Shown here one piece after another: positions 23,901 to 32,368 of a stretch of 64,000 bases of DNA. Each line of letters begins with the position of its first letter. The first letter of the stretch is position 1. The translations under genes and the position numbers were made by a program. The notes beneath the pieces are model-generated. The model made no database searches. It was not told the origin of the DNA and saw nothing but the letters and a program-made list of their open reading frames with translations. The DNA comes from Amoebophrya sp. A120 (Eukaryota > Sar > Dinophyceae > Syndiniales > Amoebophryaceae). Where the stretch lies: contig CAJINV010000011.1 in the NCBI GenBank assembly GCA_905178155.1, forward strand, positions 208,399 through 272,398. Direction: 5' to 3'.

Positions 23901-26900
23901 TGTCTCCGGACGACGAGATTGGTACCTGTCGGGTCCCCGATCTGCCGAAAGACCAGAGGGTGGCGTGTGCTCGTCGTGGCCTTGAACAAATCACCTGCGG
24001 AGCCGTCCGTGAACTTGAAGGCACTAGTACTACACGAAGATGGTGCTGTAGTTGTACCAGCAGTCCTCGCCTGGTCAGAGTTGGTAGTTACCTTTCGTAC
24101 CGCAGGAGCTGCTCCACCGACTGCCGCGTTTGTCTGCCCTCCGAGCTGCCAAAAAACCCTCTCCACGCGGTCGGCGGGGAGACTGCGCAGGATAGCCGTC
24201 GCCAAGGGTTCGAGGAATCGCACGCGGTCGACGAGGTGCCGGAGAAGCCGGGGGGCGACGGCCGAATCTGCCTCTGCCAGAACGTGTCGCGACCGGTGAT
24301 TTTCGATGCAGGGAAACATCGAGCTGGGACTACTTCCCACCTGGGCCAGTTCGTAGCCTGGACGATGCTTGAACAGAGGACCCAACCACTGGTCCACAAG
24401 TGTCCCGATGGAAATTTGCGACTCTCGATGTGGTTGGACAATGCCGCAAGAACTCCTAGTTCTACAAGGTGGACCTGGGGTGAGTGATTCGAGTTTTTTG
24501 CTCAGATCAAGATCGAAATTCACTTTGAACAACTTGCTGCTTCCTGACGATATCAAGTTCTGGCCACTTGTACTGGTCATCTGCCCAGGTCGTGATGGTA
24601 ATATGCGAAGTTGCTGTAGATCGCGCCTCAACAGGGTCGAGAGATCGATCCACCGGGGCAAGAAAAGCTGCTCGCGGCCGAAAACTGCTGACACCGCGGT
24701 CATCTGCCGGCAAAGGTCGAAGGTCAGCACAGTGAGCTCCGGATTCACGTCACAAAGGTAGCTCTGCACGCACGACCGCAGGCGGTCTAGCATCGCGTCG
24801 AGGCCTTTTGGATCTGAGCACTCTCCGTCTGGATCGAGATATGGGGCTCGCAGCAGTAAGAAGTCGAAGATGAAGAAGTGACCGCCAACGCCGATCGTCA
24901 AGTAGCGGCAGGCGTGATTACAGACAAAGTGTTGACCTGTCAACAGTGGCACGAAGTCAAGCGCGAGAAATGCGCTTTCTTTGATTACGCTTCGCAGCCG
25001 AGCATCGCAGCTGTGTAAAACCTCCATCGAGGAGATCACCTGCATCAGCTTCTTCGGGACATTGAAGTGCAGCTCACGGATTCGGCCCGGCGCACATTGG
25101 AAAAGAGCAGCCCGAGGGTGGTCCATGCCGTTGCCAGTCGGAACAAGAGATTCCCGCCACTGGGTCTGGAGGGACTGTCGAAGAACAGAGGCGTTTTCTG
25201 GCAGCTGCAGTCCAAGAGGCATCGGTCGCGGGCGTTGAAGCTGAAGGCGAATCCATTTTGCATACACTAGCGAAGACTGACGTAGAAGACCAAGCTGGTG
25301 CAACTCCGTGTCGAGAAAGGGTTCGGCTCCCGGGTTGTCAAAACGTTGCGGCATCTTTTCGCAAAAATTTCCATGCCTTATTAGCATGTTACCAAAAACG
25401 TCCCTGTTTGCAGCGAAAACCTTCTCCTCGAGAAAGACCAGCATTGCAGCCTTCCAATGCTTTTCTTGAATTTGGAAAATAGGAAGACCGGCGTAAACCG
25501 AAGAAGCTGGGCACCGTATTGGAAGGAATGTATCGGCAGTTATGTCCCAACCCAAATTGTCGTCTTCGCGTTGATGTTCGGTCTGATTCATATTCAGTTC
25601 TCGCCCATATACATCCTGGGTCAGGTGCGCTAGCATTTCGTGGTATTGCAAGTGCTGCTGGTGGCTGCAAGAGCGACTCAGGTTACCACGACCCGAGCCC
25701 ACACTCAACGGATCCTCGTACAAAAACATGCTGTGCTCGCCTCGATCTACGGCCATGTACTCCCAAACGCGTCGGTACCGAGAATAAGCACTCCCACCGT
25801 CTTCCCCCTCAAGCATAGGGTCACTGCACCCTGGATCCTGGCCTGCGGCGATGCGCGCAAACGTCGCGAAGCTCGGACACTGGCCCACCGACCCCGATAG
25901 CGCACGCAGTGTTCGCATTTTGATCTCGAAGCAGAATCGTTCGGAAGCTTTCGCGTCCACCTGTGCCTGAGTCAGCCAGAATCTGTAGGTTTGCCAGCCT
26001 TTGTGTACCCCCTTTCGCCGACGAAAAACGTACCTTTCAAACAACTCCAGCACATAGTCATCTGTCACGAGCCGCCGTTCTCGCCCTCGTTCGGGATGAC
26101 GTTCTTTCGAAGCTGTGGCACAGTCGCTACTACACTGAGGCCGCTCGTCGCCCTCGATGTGCGGTGAGAAAAACATGGCGAGCAGACCTTCCAGGATGAT
26201 TTTGCGTACCTCCGCAGGCAAGCCGAAGATGTTGATGTCCTCGTCGCGGCGCGCCCCAAGCTCTTGCAGCTCGCCGGACTGCGTAGCAGAAGAACTGAGA
26301 CAAGCTCTCCCGGGAAATCGGGCTTGACGCGGCGGAATGTACTTGTATACTGGTCGCAAGACGCGGTGGTAGAGCACCGCGGGCTCCAGGGGAAAGTACG
26401 TCGCCTCCTCGGAAAGGGGTTGAATGTCGTTTTCATCGAGATATCGCTGCTCGAAGTCGGTGTCCTTCCAAGCGAACAGCTTTTTATTTGTTGCGAGATT
26501 CAGGTTCTGCAGAAACTTCAGGAGCTGACTGTAAGCAATCCGAAAATTTTGTCGCTGCGAGGCTGGTTCACGAAGCGTCACGGATGACATGACTGCTGCA
26601 GGTGACTGAACCGCTGCGTACCGCTGGTTTGTTTGCTCAATTGCTCTCGCGACGAGATACATTGCCAATTCGTCGTCCTCAGAAATTATTTTCGCAAGCC
26701 GCGGCCACGCCTCCAACAGGCCCCTCCCGTGTCCTGTTTCGCACCCGGACAGACTCAGACGCTGATCGCGCAGCCCGAACCAGCACCGGAAGTCAACCGA
26801 AGTCAAGAGAGACGCTGCAAAGTAGAAATGCCTCTCTGTTTCTTGCTCCATGTCACAACACATGGAATCCGCGGACGTGTCAAAAAACTGGTCCAGGATC

Positions 26901-27403
26901 CCCGGCTCCAAGCGCTCCAGCAAGCCCACACCATACTCAATCACAGAGTACGGGAGAACCCATTGACCAAGTTCATCGAAGGATAAAATACCGAAAAAGA
27001 GCGAACGGAGACGTACTACTTGAACTTGTTTTTCTTCTCGGCTGTCGTGGTCCCGCGTGGCGGAGAACAGTTCTCTGCTGGCAGCAAGTGCGCTGTCGCA
27101 CCATTTGCGCCGCTCGGTCAAACTCCCTGCAACTCCATGTCTCTCCCCTGCGAGGAAGGTTGGCTGGCAGGAGAGATCGTCTAATGTGAGCACCGATGTC
27201 CAAAAAAACAAAAAGTCGTCCCCTCTGTCGCCAAGCGGCCCGCTATTCTCACTGCTGACGGACGGTCGCGGGGACTCCGTTGGCGTTGCTGCAGCACTCT
27301 CCGAGCGCAGCAAATGCTTCTGCACAGTACCTTCCTCCATCTGCCGCTCCGCGTGGGCTGCTTTGGCCGCTGGCGCTCCACCGCTGAGGTTGGGCTCGCT
27401 CAT
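17876..27403 (-). CDS. Very large DExH-box helicase, 3175 residues, single exon
   Basis: One uninterrupted frame from the ATG at 27403 to TGA at 17876. The helicase core lies at about residues 1540-2150: VVGTTGCGKTTRVP (near 22770), LVLQPRRLAVRECC, IDEVHESSED (motif II DEVH, near 22335), VLLSATMEA (near 22240), NVLVFLPGL, ATNIAETSLTIP (near 21130) and EQRRGRTGR (near 20990), followed by an HA2-like LLGRFCATLPLDL segment. The ~1500-residue N-terminal part and ~900-residue C-terminal part have no domain I can name. The C-terminus is rich in aromatic and beta-prone segments. ATP-dependent RNA remodelling is the family role. Family members are usually 700-1500 residues long, so this is exceptional. 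It ends within the start of the next DEAH helicase, so the two could be tandem genes or one gene joined by an unseen intron. Confidence 0.8.
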   Translation of the reverse strand: MSEPNLSGGAPAAKAAHAERQMEEGTVQKHLLRSESAAATPTESPRPSVSSENSGPLGDRGDDFLFFWTSVLTLDDLSCQPTFLAGERHGVAGSLTERRKWCDSALAASRELFSATRDHDSREEKQVQVVRLRSLFFGILSFDELGQWVLPYSVIEYGVGLLERLEPGILDQFFDTSADSMCCDMEQETERHFYFAASLLTSVDFRCWFGLRDQRLSLSGCETGHGRGLLEAWPRLAKIISEDDELAMYLVARAIEQTNQRYAAVQSPAAVMSSVTLREPASQRQNFRIAYSQLLKFLQNLNLATNKKLFAWKDTDFEQRYLDENDIQPLSEEATYFPLEPAVLYHRVLRPVYKYIPPRQARFPGRACLSSSATQSGELQELGARRDEDINIFGLPAEVRKIILEGLLAMFFSPHIEGDERPQCSSDCATASKERHPERGRERRLVTDDYVLELFERYVFRRRKGVHKGWQTYRFWLTQAQVDAKASERFCFEIKMRTLRALSGSVGQCPSFATFARIAAGQDPGCSDPMLEGEDGGSAYSRYRRVWEYMAVDRGEHSMFLYEDPLSVGSGRGNLSRSCSHQQHLQYHEMLAHLTQDVYGRELNMNQTEHQREDDNLGWDITADTFLPIRCPASSVYAGLPIFQIQEKHWKAAMLVFLEEKVFAANRDVFGNMLIRHGNFCEKMPQRFDNPGAEPFLDTELHQLGLLRQSSLVYAKWIRLQLQRPRPMPLGLQLPENASVLRQSLQTQWRESLVPTGNGMDHPRAALFQCAPGRIRELHFNVPKKLMQVISSMEVLHSCDARLRSVIKESAFLALDFVPLLTGQHFVCNHACRYLTIGVGGHFFIFDFLLLRAPYLDPDGECSDPKGLDAMLDRLRSCVQSYLCDVNPELTVLTFDLCRQMTAVSAVFGREQLFLPRWIDLSTLLRRDLQQLRILPSRPGQMTSTSGQNLISSGSSKLFKVNFDLDLSKKLESLTPGPPCRTRSSCGIVQPHRESQISIGTLVDQWLGPLFKHRPGYELAQVGSSPSSMFPCIENHRSRHVLAEADSAVAPRLLRHLVDRVRFLEPLATAILRSLPADRVERVFWQLGGQTNAAVGGAAPAVRKVTTNSDQARTAGTTTAPSSCSTSAFKFTDGSAGDLFKATTSTRHPLVFRQIGDPTGTNLVVRRQPAATDGGCAARTVDAFACAQTLPPRQECEMAHGGDEYEETPREFAARTARDYGLWVHRHVVEEADAELSGNKKPAKIFTPSDALHFCTDRASTSKLCRSGSNAITHSKKTSDTTMTVEPEAEGLDGTINDDPQQRFRQFALEMAAPESPKSCQFADAREPIPKSVPCDSEVRQVRHTGRREVRKALRMFGSTVTMRANANPNCAAGTAGAPTAIDSKLFPCRSTYASRSTSGVLLGHSAAGDQCDEVASGSEPKDQQKSLATRTGYDDVLSGVRVDGKEDSADPDAVATHECLSTEINQNGNEQKLLDEVPPEDPDYPLLPLPISVHREEIVRKLWMNTSTGRQEDRSSCASAAGQHSTRTSQNRFLQSPLPVLFVVGTTGCGKTTRVPLYTFLHRPEEARILVLQPRRLAVRECCSQIAKDLAVVRGVPVESIFGRTVGYRIADESKWSAGETKICLTTTAFFLEEFVHKYLPGLKHDAELPSVLSGIKRNKPKSAGRAKMVFRDKQQQLLLFPYTHLLIDEVHESSEDLELVLLCVKTLRIQIPTLRVVLLSATMEAGLLWKYFASNDDHVMVEKLRTIPTTECIVVSRSNTSQVVHNVTTLYLNSVQSFPKAVRPTVVEYLQTVKQWATEAKLTHRQEKMKQKEQLRENLYVGPELPRDTNFRSHMRDLQPAPNNERNWEDVLAGQLSATRSRLADLVVGICLAELTKKTLPSGNVLVFLPGLAQIRDVNAELQRRLQLHSIAVPSLLSTRVFTLHSDLHVDREWSQDFLIQHLRVRTEEEKSLLLNDFMCCPIFGQNDDLHFPSTFSRSFTWKVVDGDNVEDAEVLVHINADVDAIIDIICSSTCSKISTHVDHEPDITAAAEPRRARTADKAVRNRGAPSVRSRKNRCRPTRWGDLRVPFSLVVKQPNCRNVFLATNIAETSLTIPHVTAVVDAGFSRQVQFDPSTGLRGLRTVWASQTSAEQRRGRTGRTCSGVCYRLYPESIYREVMPSRQDARSCSTREQRNAVLCSAKFLLRLESLHDWVFAVKRRKLGARSMLRPSHFPQARARKSVQPMAHEAGGEKSTGTSRPVPPVGKNEVLDQRFPSRLCRVAMELFTTPLREALLRPLVYYQSLGLLQRVVGGRVGEDDSECTLRSRPKTKPVPPGYKSAGIMTAEDHKSQKIIAEKINSTLFSTHSSKTTNFHVDYQVTLLGRFCATLPLDLSGARFLHVAILHKHVGMGLLLASVEDCFPDGWSSPSANSEVKARSSSELSSDSATNCGEDKEDSARTTSNSNAWSDFEPLLRDLHNALYDFHLWTLSLPPQAAVEPRKDGRARTKNVEAAVASSADRPSAPSGTTTARTHGDLLQRYFGGAILDGSSQTTSTQGTYRSFDSRHDVRESSSIVKNSSSRRHLKPDLFLLCFKRMRRVARALLTNKLCAAPEAERILQHFLNVLESGRSGALTAAALWHALFPEAGSGCASEEGVLRWRMPSPRASTPFRCNDNEAFQFQVNRESLAALLISAFPERMMMGQTLATVQPAGQESYESMRKIIESRCPGEKINAITSCWKDMVQIPLGSGTAGSQNAWPVKWLYQRSSSHSDHSSSKQKHSPLVDAARRSLFFEDSMRQNESLSQLFTDSGYRVQGVYADIQGPGDIIRRKNRRTGKTSCEEGINTVDTAAAQNFLYLHVVPKMSGTNASRARPTYEENHAPPSHGYAAALAAARALQADGTSEGAASVSTQYALEILIPEYEGMNPKARLKIQHPLQVEWIWTPQSFMARWSTEAKKGNGAEQPNLFFVAEAAGGPISSIMHRYLLFPEVDSSTECSTDFCGTQQDPDDRQRLNNGTHSALCDRPPLVHEDGLFEEKTRAATGDKSRTNHLRFDHRASCGIPPQDGNGSCRVHSTMTKDQAEELVDEQDQQVVRANPKAYCVPWSIVQDEHRHRVLFRNATLMPSENFAILLQLASTPVFQYGVTVLVHVQTAMVPYIEVVDYPFVVLSRTHSSQGFPHRRKHVFTRRPSS

Positions 27404-28303
27404 ACTGCTGTTGAGGAGGCCAACGTCGTCAAGCGATCTTCATGATGCTCCTCTCTATCCGGCCAGAAGGGCAAAGTTCCGTGTGCGCGACGGTGCACGG
27501 CTCCTTGCTTGGCTTTGATCGAAAGCGAAGCCATGCCTGATGCTGCTCAACCATCTTGTCACAAAAAACAACCACTTCTCCTGTTCAAAACTTCTTTTTA
27601 TTTTGTTTCCTTCGGGTCAAAAAAAAAGAGCATTTAGTCCAGTATAGGCATTATGAAAAGCTTTTCCTTCTCACTACAACTTTGACAAACACTCATTCGT
27701 ATTCCTCACAGCTTATTGTTATGCGTACTTCCTCGACCTCGTCCAGGCCTGTGATCGTGTTGTTGATTAGCGAAATTGTATCGTCGAAGATGAGCTTCGC
27801 ATATGCTACAACTTCGAGATGACATTATGCGCACAAAAAAAACAGTGGCCTTGTCACTTGTCAATTCAAATAATCCTGCTGCTGTATAGTTCGTGTACAA
27901 AACTCAAACTCGGATCTTGTTCCATGTTCTTTGCAGGTATGCAAAAAAAGACGCGCTGCAACAAAGAATTCGTATAAGGAGATGAGGATCACACCAACAT
28001 AGCCGAAGCCGAAGGCAAAGCTGCGATTGTCATACCTGCAGACCGAGGATCCGGTTCGAAATGGGGTGTAGGAGACCTTTTTCATGAAGTGGAGACGATT
28101 TTTTGTGTTTGAGGCTCAATTTGCTCGCACGACAATAGGATCGAAAAAACGATATTATGATCGCCCGACCTGTGTATAGACATTTTGTACGAGCAACGAC
28201 ACTCAGTTGTGAGTTGTGCCTAGTTCTTCACATATCGCTTTTGTTCTTGAATCTATGACGCTTCATCTAGCTTGTAGTTTAGTGGATCGAATTCAAAATT
28301 GCT
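27404..28303. other. Intergenic, no gene seen
   Basis: About 0.9 kb of AT-rich sequence with frames under 90 codons only. Nothing recognised. Confidence 0.4.
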
Positions 28304-31300
28304 TCACGTTCCAGAAGATTTGCACATATTTCTGCGATGAAAGACGAAAAGCGCAATAAGATAGAGCACGACAAGACCAGAGAACGACATTTGTGTGTTT
28401 TGTTCGAGCGCAACCAGAAGAAGTGTATGGTGCTGCACCGCTGCGCTCTTTCCTGCATTCGCTCCCGCAGGGATGGCGAGAATACCAGCTCTGGACTTTG
28501 ATTCCTGCATTGCAGCTGCCCTAGACGATGAAGCAGGAGCGAAGCTGCGCTGGTCCATCCGGTCTGCCGTTTCCCTCGGAACCGGGTCTACCGCCGTAGA
28601 GTGCACAGAGGTGATTTCCGTCGAAAATGGATCCATTAAAGGGTACGCGATGTCGATTGTTCGTCGCCTTCGGCTTCGCTTCCCTACTGCACGGACATCA
28701 CGACCCTCCTGCAGTGCTGTTCCTGGTTGCACCAAAGGCGATGCGGCGGCCACGATAGCTGCAACATTCTGCTCTGCTTCTGTGCCGGTCGTCGTGGTAC
28801 TGCTTGTTCTGCCGGTGATCATCCTTGTTCCGTCTGTGATGCCAGTATTTGTACTCCTACTACCCCGCACAGCCAGTTCGAAACTCGATCTCTTCAGGTG
28901 GGACGAAAACCGTGGGTCGAGGTCGACGATCTGCAGGGTATTTGCAATGCCAACATCGAGGAAGCACTTGGGTACGTACAACTGCCGCTGCGGGCCCTGT
29001 TCCGCAAAGTATCGCCCCAGAACGCGGCCGTTCACCAGCGCCACGCCACGGGAAAGCGGAGAAACGTCCAGCCAGAAGCCACCTCGGATAGTACTAGAAG
29101 AGGTTGCCTGTAGTTGTTCTGGCTCATCCAAAGCTCGGTAATCGAACTGAGCCTCGAAGACGAGCGGAAACGACGCGAACTTCTCACCAGTTGGCACTTG
29201 CAATTTTTCCGCCCTCTCCATCGCCTCACGGTCGTGCACGACCGTCACCGCTGCTTCTGCTGCTACTCGTCCTTGTGTCTCTAACACGTTTTTACATAGG
29301 TACCACTGACCGGAGGGAGGCTGCGCCAATTTGACTTTCCTACCCGTGTACCGGTCCAATTTGTACCAGGCAACGCGAAACCCCTTGCGGTCCCGCGCGA
29401 CCTCCCGGGACCAGTTGACGCGCCCAAGACTCTCGAAGAGAAGAAGCGTTGACGTTTGGGTTGGGGTTCTTCCCGTCCTCGACGTAGAGTCAGTAAATCC
29501 ACCTGTTTCCATTCGTAGCCAATGCTCCTTGCCGGCCTGGGTTCCCGCCAAATCCGGCGACACAGCGAGGTTCGGTCGCTGCAGCACGACTACGCGGTTA
29601 TTTGCTGCTGGACCGCTCTCCCCCTGTAATCTTTCTGCCCCGGGGGTATCTTCGTCACCAAATTTACGGCCCGCTTCTGCACCTGCTGACGCCGATTTAA
29701 TATGTTCGTCTCGACTGGTACCATCGGCACTGACCGCGCCTCCCAATACGTACAAGCGATCTTTCAGATCGGTGATGCGCAAGAAAATTTCCTCTTGCGT
29801 AGACAGTGCCTCGGACTGGTCGTGCCGCGGAAATAGATCTTGTGGAGCCGCAGCAGACTCTGACTCTCCGCCGTGCCTGAACTCGAACATCAGTAGTTGG
29901 TCAAAGGAATCTATCTCCACTCGCTGCGAGGATGAGGTAGGCTTTGCGCTGGACGATGCCGGAGAAATGGAAATAATGTCATCGAGAAAATTAGGCTCTT
30001 TGATCGCGACGCAACTGTTGTAGTTGCTGTTGCTGTCGCTTCCGCTAGCTGCACTTTTCCGGCCTTGTGTCGCCCGCTCGAACAGCGTGAGCAGACTACC
30101 ACGATTTCGGAAATTGAGTTTGATTAGCTGGGAAGATGTCTTTACATCGGTATGATTTTCACGCAGCTCCGGTGTTGAAGAAGCTCTACCGCCTGCTACT
30201 CTTCCTCCTGCTGTCGCCGCCGTCGTCCCCTCTGGCAACAACCCCGTCGCGTGCTCCCGGGAACGAATCTCCTTTTGGAGTAGCCGGTATTTCTCGCTAA
30301 TCGCAGCACCGTCTTCCGAGATCGGCGCGTCGTAATCGTAGCTCACGGGCTGTGGCCGAAAGGTTCCGCCGAGAACGTTCGCGCCATTCGTGAAGCCGAA
30401 GTCCGTCCCGCCGTGCACGACGTAGAGTGCAAAATTGGGGCACTGTTTTACAGTTGCGATTAACTGCTCTGCCTTGCGCGAGGCCATGGTCCGGTCGCCC
30501 ACGTGCGTCAGCCACCCGGTGTACTATCCTGTGCAAAAGTATCGTACTCGTACAATACGTCAAACTCAAATGCAATTCTTGCATTACAAGTATTTTTCTT
30601 AATGTAAATCAGCATGACAAATTTCATTTCTCATGCGGAGAAAATTTGTAATGCATTTATACGAGTACGATACTTTTGCAGTTCATATGTACAGCGCGCC
30701 AACAAAAGGGGGAGAGAACCCCGCGGGACTGTTCACCGCTCGCATCTTCGCGAACGCCGCCTTCGCGTCCTCGCCCGGGCCGAAGTCTGCCACTTTGTAC
30801 ACATTTGGTAAACCGCCTTTCACAAGGTCTCCGGGTGGATCCACCGTAAAGAATTCCACGAAAGGAGGGGACATGGTCATCTTGGTCACACCGGAGATTA
30901 CCGCCTCAAGTAGCTGCTGTACGCGGTTATCCTTTCCTGCTTCTACTTCGGTTATATCGCCGAGCTCCAGAAATGCCCCTAAACTTCTCCGCACTGCCGA
31001 GTGGTCGACGTCGGCGGGTGAATCAGAACTACTAGCCTTTGCTACGTCCACCTCCTCCTGCAGCTCGATCTGCATCTGCATCCAGAGAAATTGCAGATAT
31101 TTCTGCGGTGCGGAGCCACTCACACTGGCGTCCGCCCAGGTACCGTACTCGTCCTCTAGCTGAATCAAGATAATGCTACCGCCGAGTCCCCGCGTGTAGA
31201 GTTCGTCTCGGAGCGGGGGAAGCAGCCGGTGCCAATACCTGGCAACCTCGTGCAGGTACTGTGGCGAAAACGTCCGCAGGTTCGCTTCGCCCAGCCTGGC

Positions 31301-32368
31301 CAGCCGCTGCGGGAAACCGCCAAAGTCAAACTCCGCACAAATGTACGGACCGGGGCGCAGCAGGACGAAAAGACCCAGCTCCGCGGCAAGACGAATGAAT
31401 TTCAAATACTTCGGAAGAAAAAACTGCTCGTCCTCCGGATGATCGCGTGCTGGCACTCCTACCTTTTTGTAACTGGGTGCTTCACGAAAAACGGCATATG
31501 ATCATCAGTGTCGTATTTTAAGTATCAATGCCTAGTGACGACGTACGGGTACGGTACATGTTTGACATCGAGTTGCTGTCGAGAGCTGCGTATGAACATA
31601 GAGGGAGTTGTCCGTTGCAGGAGCTGCTGCTGCCACTCTAGTGGTACTACGCGAACAAAAAGAAGCATATGCGTTTATATACCTCCTGCGTTCGTCGCCG
31701 TCAATCTTGTCTCACCTACTCCTAGGCCACCGGAAGACCGGGAAAGCGCTGCGGGGTCTGCCTTTCCGGCAGCGACCGCCGCATCGAAAAAGTCGAGTTC
31801 GCGCATCCAAAGAAAAAGAGCCAACCCCATCAATTTCTAACATGACAAATACTGGGCTTTTTTATTTTTATGCATGTTTTGCATGACAAATTGGAACGGG
31901 GTGGCTCATTTTGTTGCGGATATCGCGCTCCGCCACGTTCCACGCGATGTACGTGTCCACGGTGTTCAGGCCAAGGGCCATGAGCTGCAAGAGTCGCTCC
32001 TTCCAGTCCGGCTCCGGAACACGAAAGTAGTGCATTCCGCCGGCGAGTATCCAGGAAAAAACAACCATCCCCATTCATTTTATGCGCGACAAACACAGGA
32101 GCAGGACGCGGAGTCCATACATGATTTGCATGACAAATTGGATGGGGATGGTTGTTTTTTTGTGGATAGCGAGCATGTTCCACTTCCTTCCGTCCAACCA
32201 GAACGAATCCTCGGGCCCGATCCGGAATCCGTTCTTGATCTGGGATGAAGCAGAGGTGGGTCTGGGTAGTACCACAACAGACCCAAAAAGCCCTGCGACT
32301 GCCAAAAAGTTGTAGACCGCAATGAAGCAGGGGCGCAGCGGCGCTGGATCGTGTCTGCCCAGCAACAT
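28304..32368 (-). CDS. GH35 beta-galactosidase homologue, membrane-anchored, 1129 residues, five exons
   Basis: Exons: 32368-32169, 32042-31923, 31798-31716, 31458-30688 and 30519-28304. Joined at element direct repeats (and one GT-AG intron, 31459-31715) they sum to an exact frame. Family segments in order: LDGRKWNMLAGGMHYFRVPE, LGLNTVDTYIAWNVAE, LLRPGPYICAEFDFGG, ILIQLEDEYGTW (acid/base site), YTGWLTHVGD (nucleophile region), HGGTDFGFTNGAN, SYDYDAPISEDG and late beta-domain LYVPKCFLDVG. A hydrophobic stretch near residues 15-35 looks like a signal anchor, and another at the C-terminus (LVVLYLIALFVF) like a tail anchor. GH35 enzymes cleave terminal beta-galactose. Two active-site differences stand out: EDEYG for the usual ENEYG, and GALYTGW where SEFYTGW carries the nucleophile Glu. 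It may be inactive or altered. The ATG at 32368 is the first in frame; an upstream exon is possible. Confidence 0.85.
30525..30687 (-). mobile_element. Introner-like element, 163 bp, direct repeat GTACA
   Basis: Left end TATCCTGTGCAAAAGTATCG; right end, reverse complemented, TATGAACTGCAAAAGTATCG, and pairing continues through TACTCGTA. TGTAC flanks on the plus strand are at 30520-30524 and 30688-30692. Contains CATGACAAATTTC. Removing one repeat plus the element gives GALYTGWLTHVGD in frame. Confidence 0.9.
31804..31922 (-). mobile_element. Introner-like element, 119 bp, direct repeat CGCGA
   Basis: Inverted arms GAGCCAACCCCATCAATTT and AAATTGGAACGGGGTGGCTC. Flanks TCGCG on the plus strand at 31799-31803 and 31923-31927. 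Two CATGACAAAT motifs. Removal joins WNVAE to RELDFFDAAVAAG in the beta-galactosidase frame. Confidence 0.85.
32048..32168 (-). mobile_element. Introner-like element, 121 bp, direct repeat CTCGC
   Basis: Inverted arms AACAACCATCCCCATTCATTT and AAATTGGATGGGGATGGTTG. Flanks GCGAG at 32043-32047 and 32169-32173. Removal gives NMLAGGMHYFRVP, the conserved GH35 N-terminal segment. Close relative of the 119-bp element 125 bp away: same length class and motif layout, but different paired arms. Confidence 0.9.
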
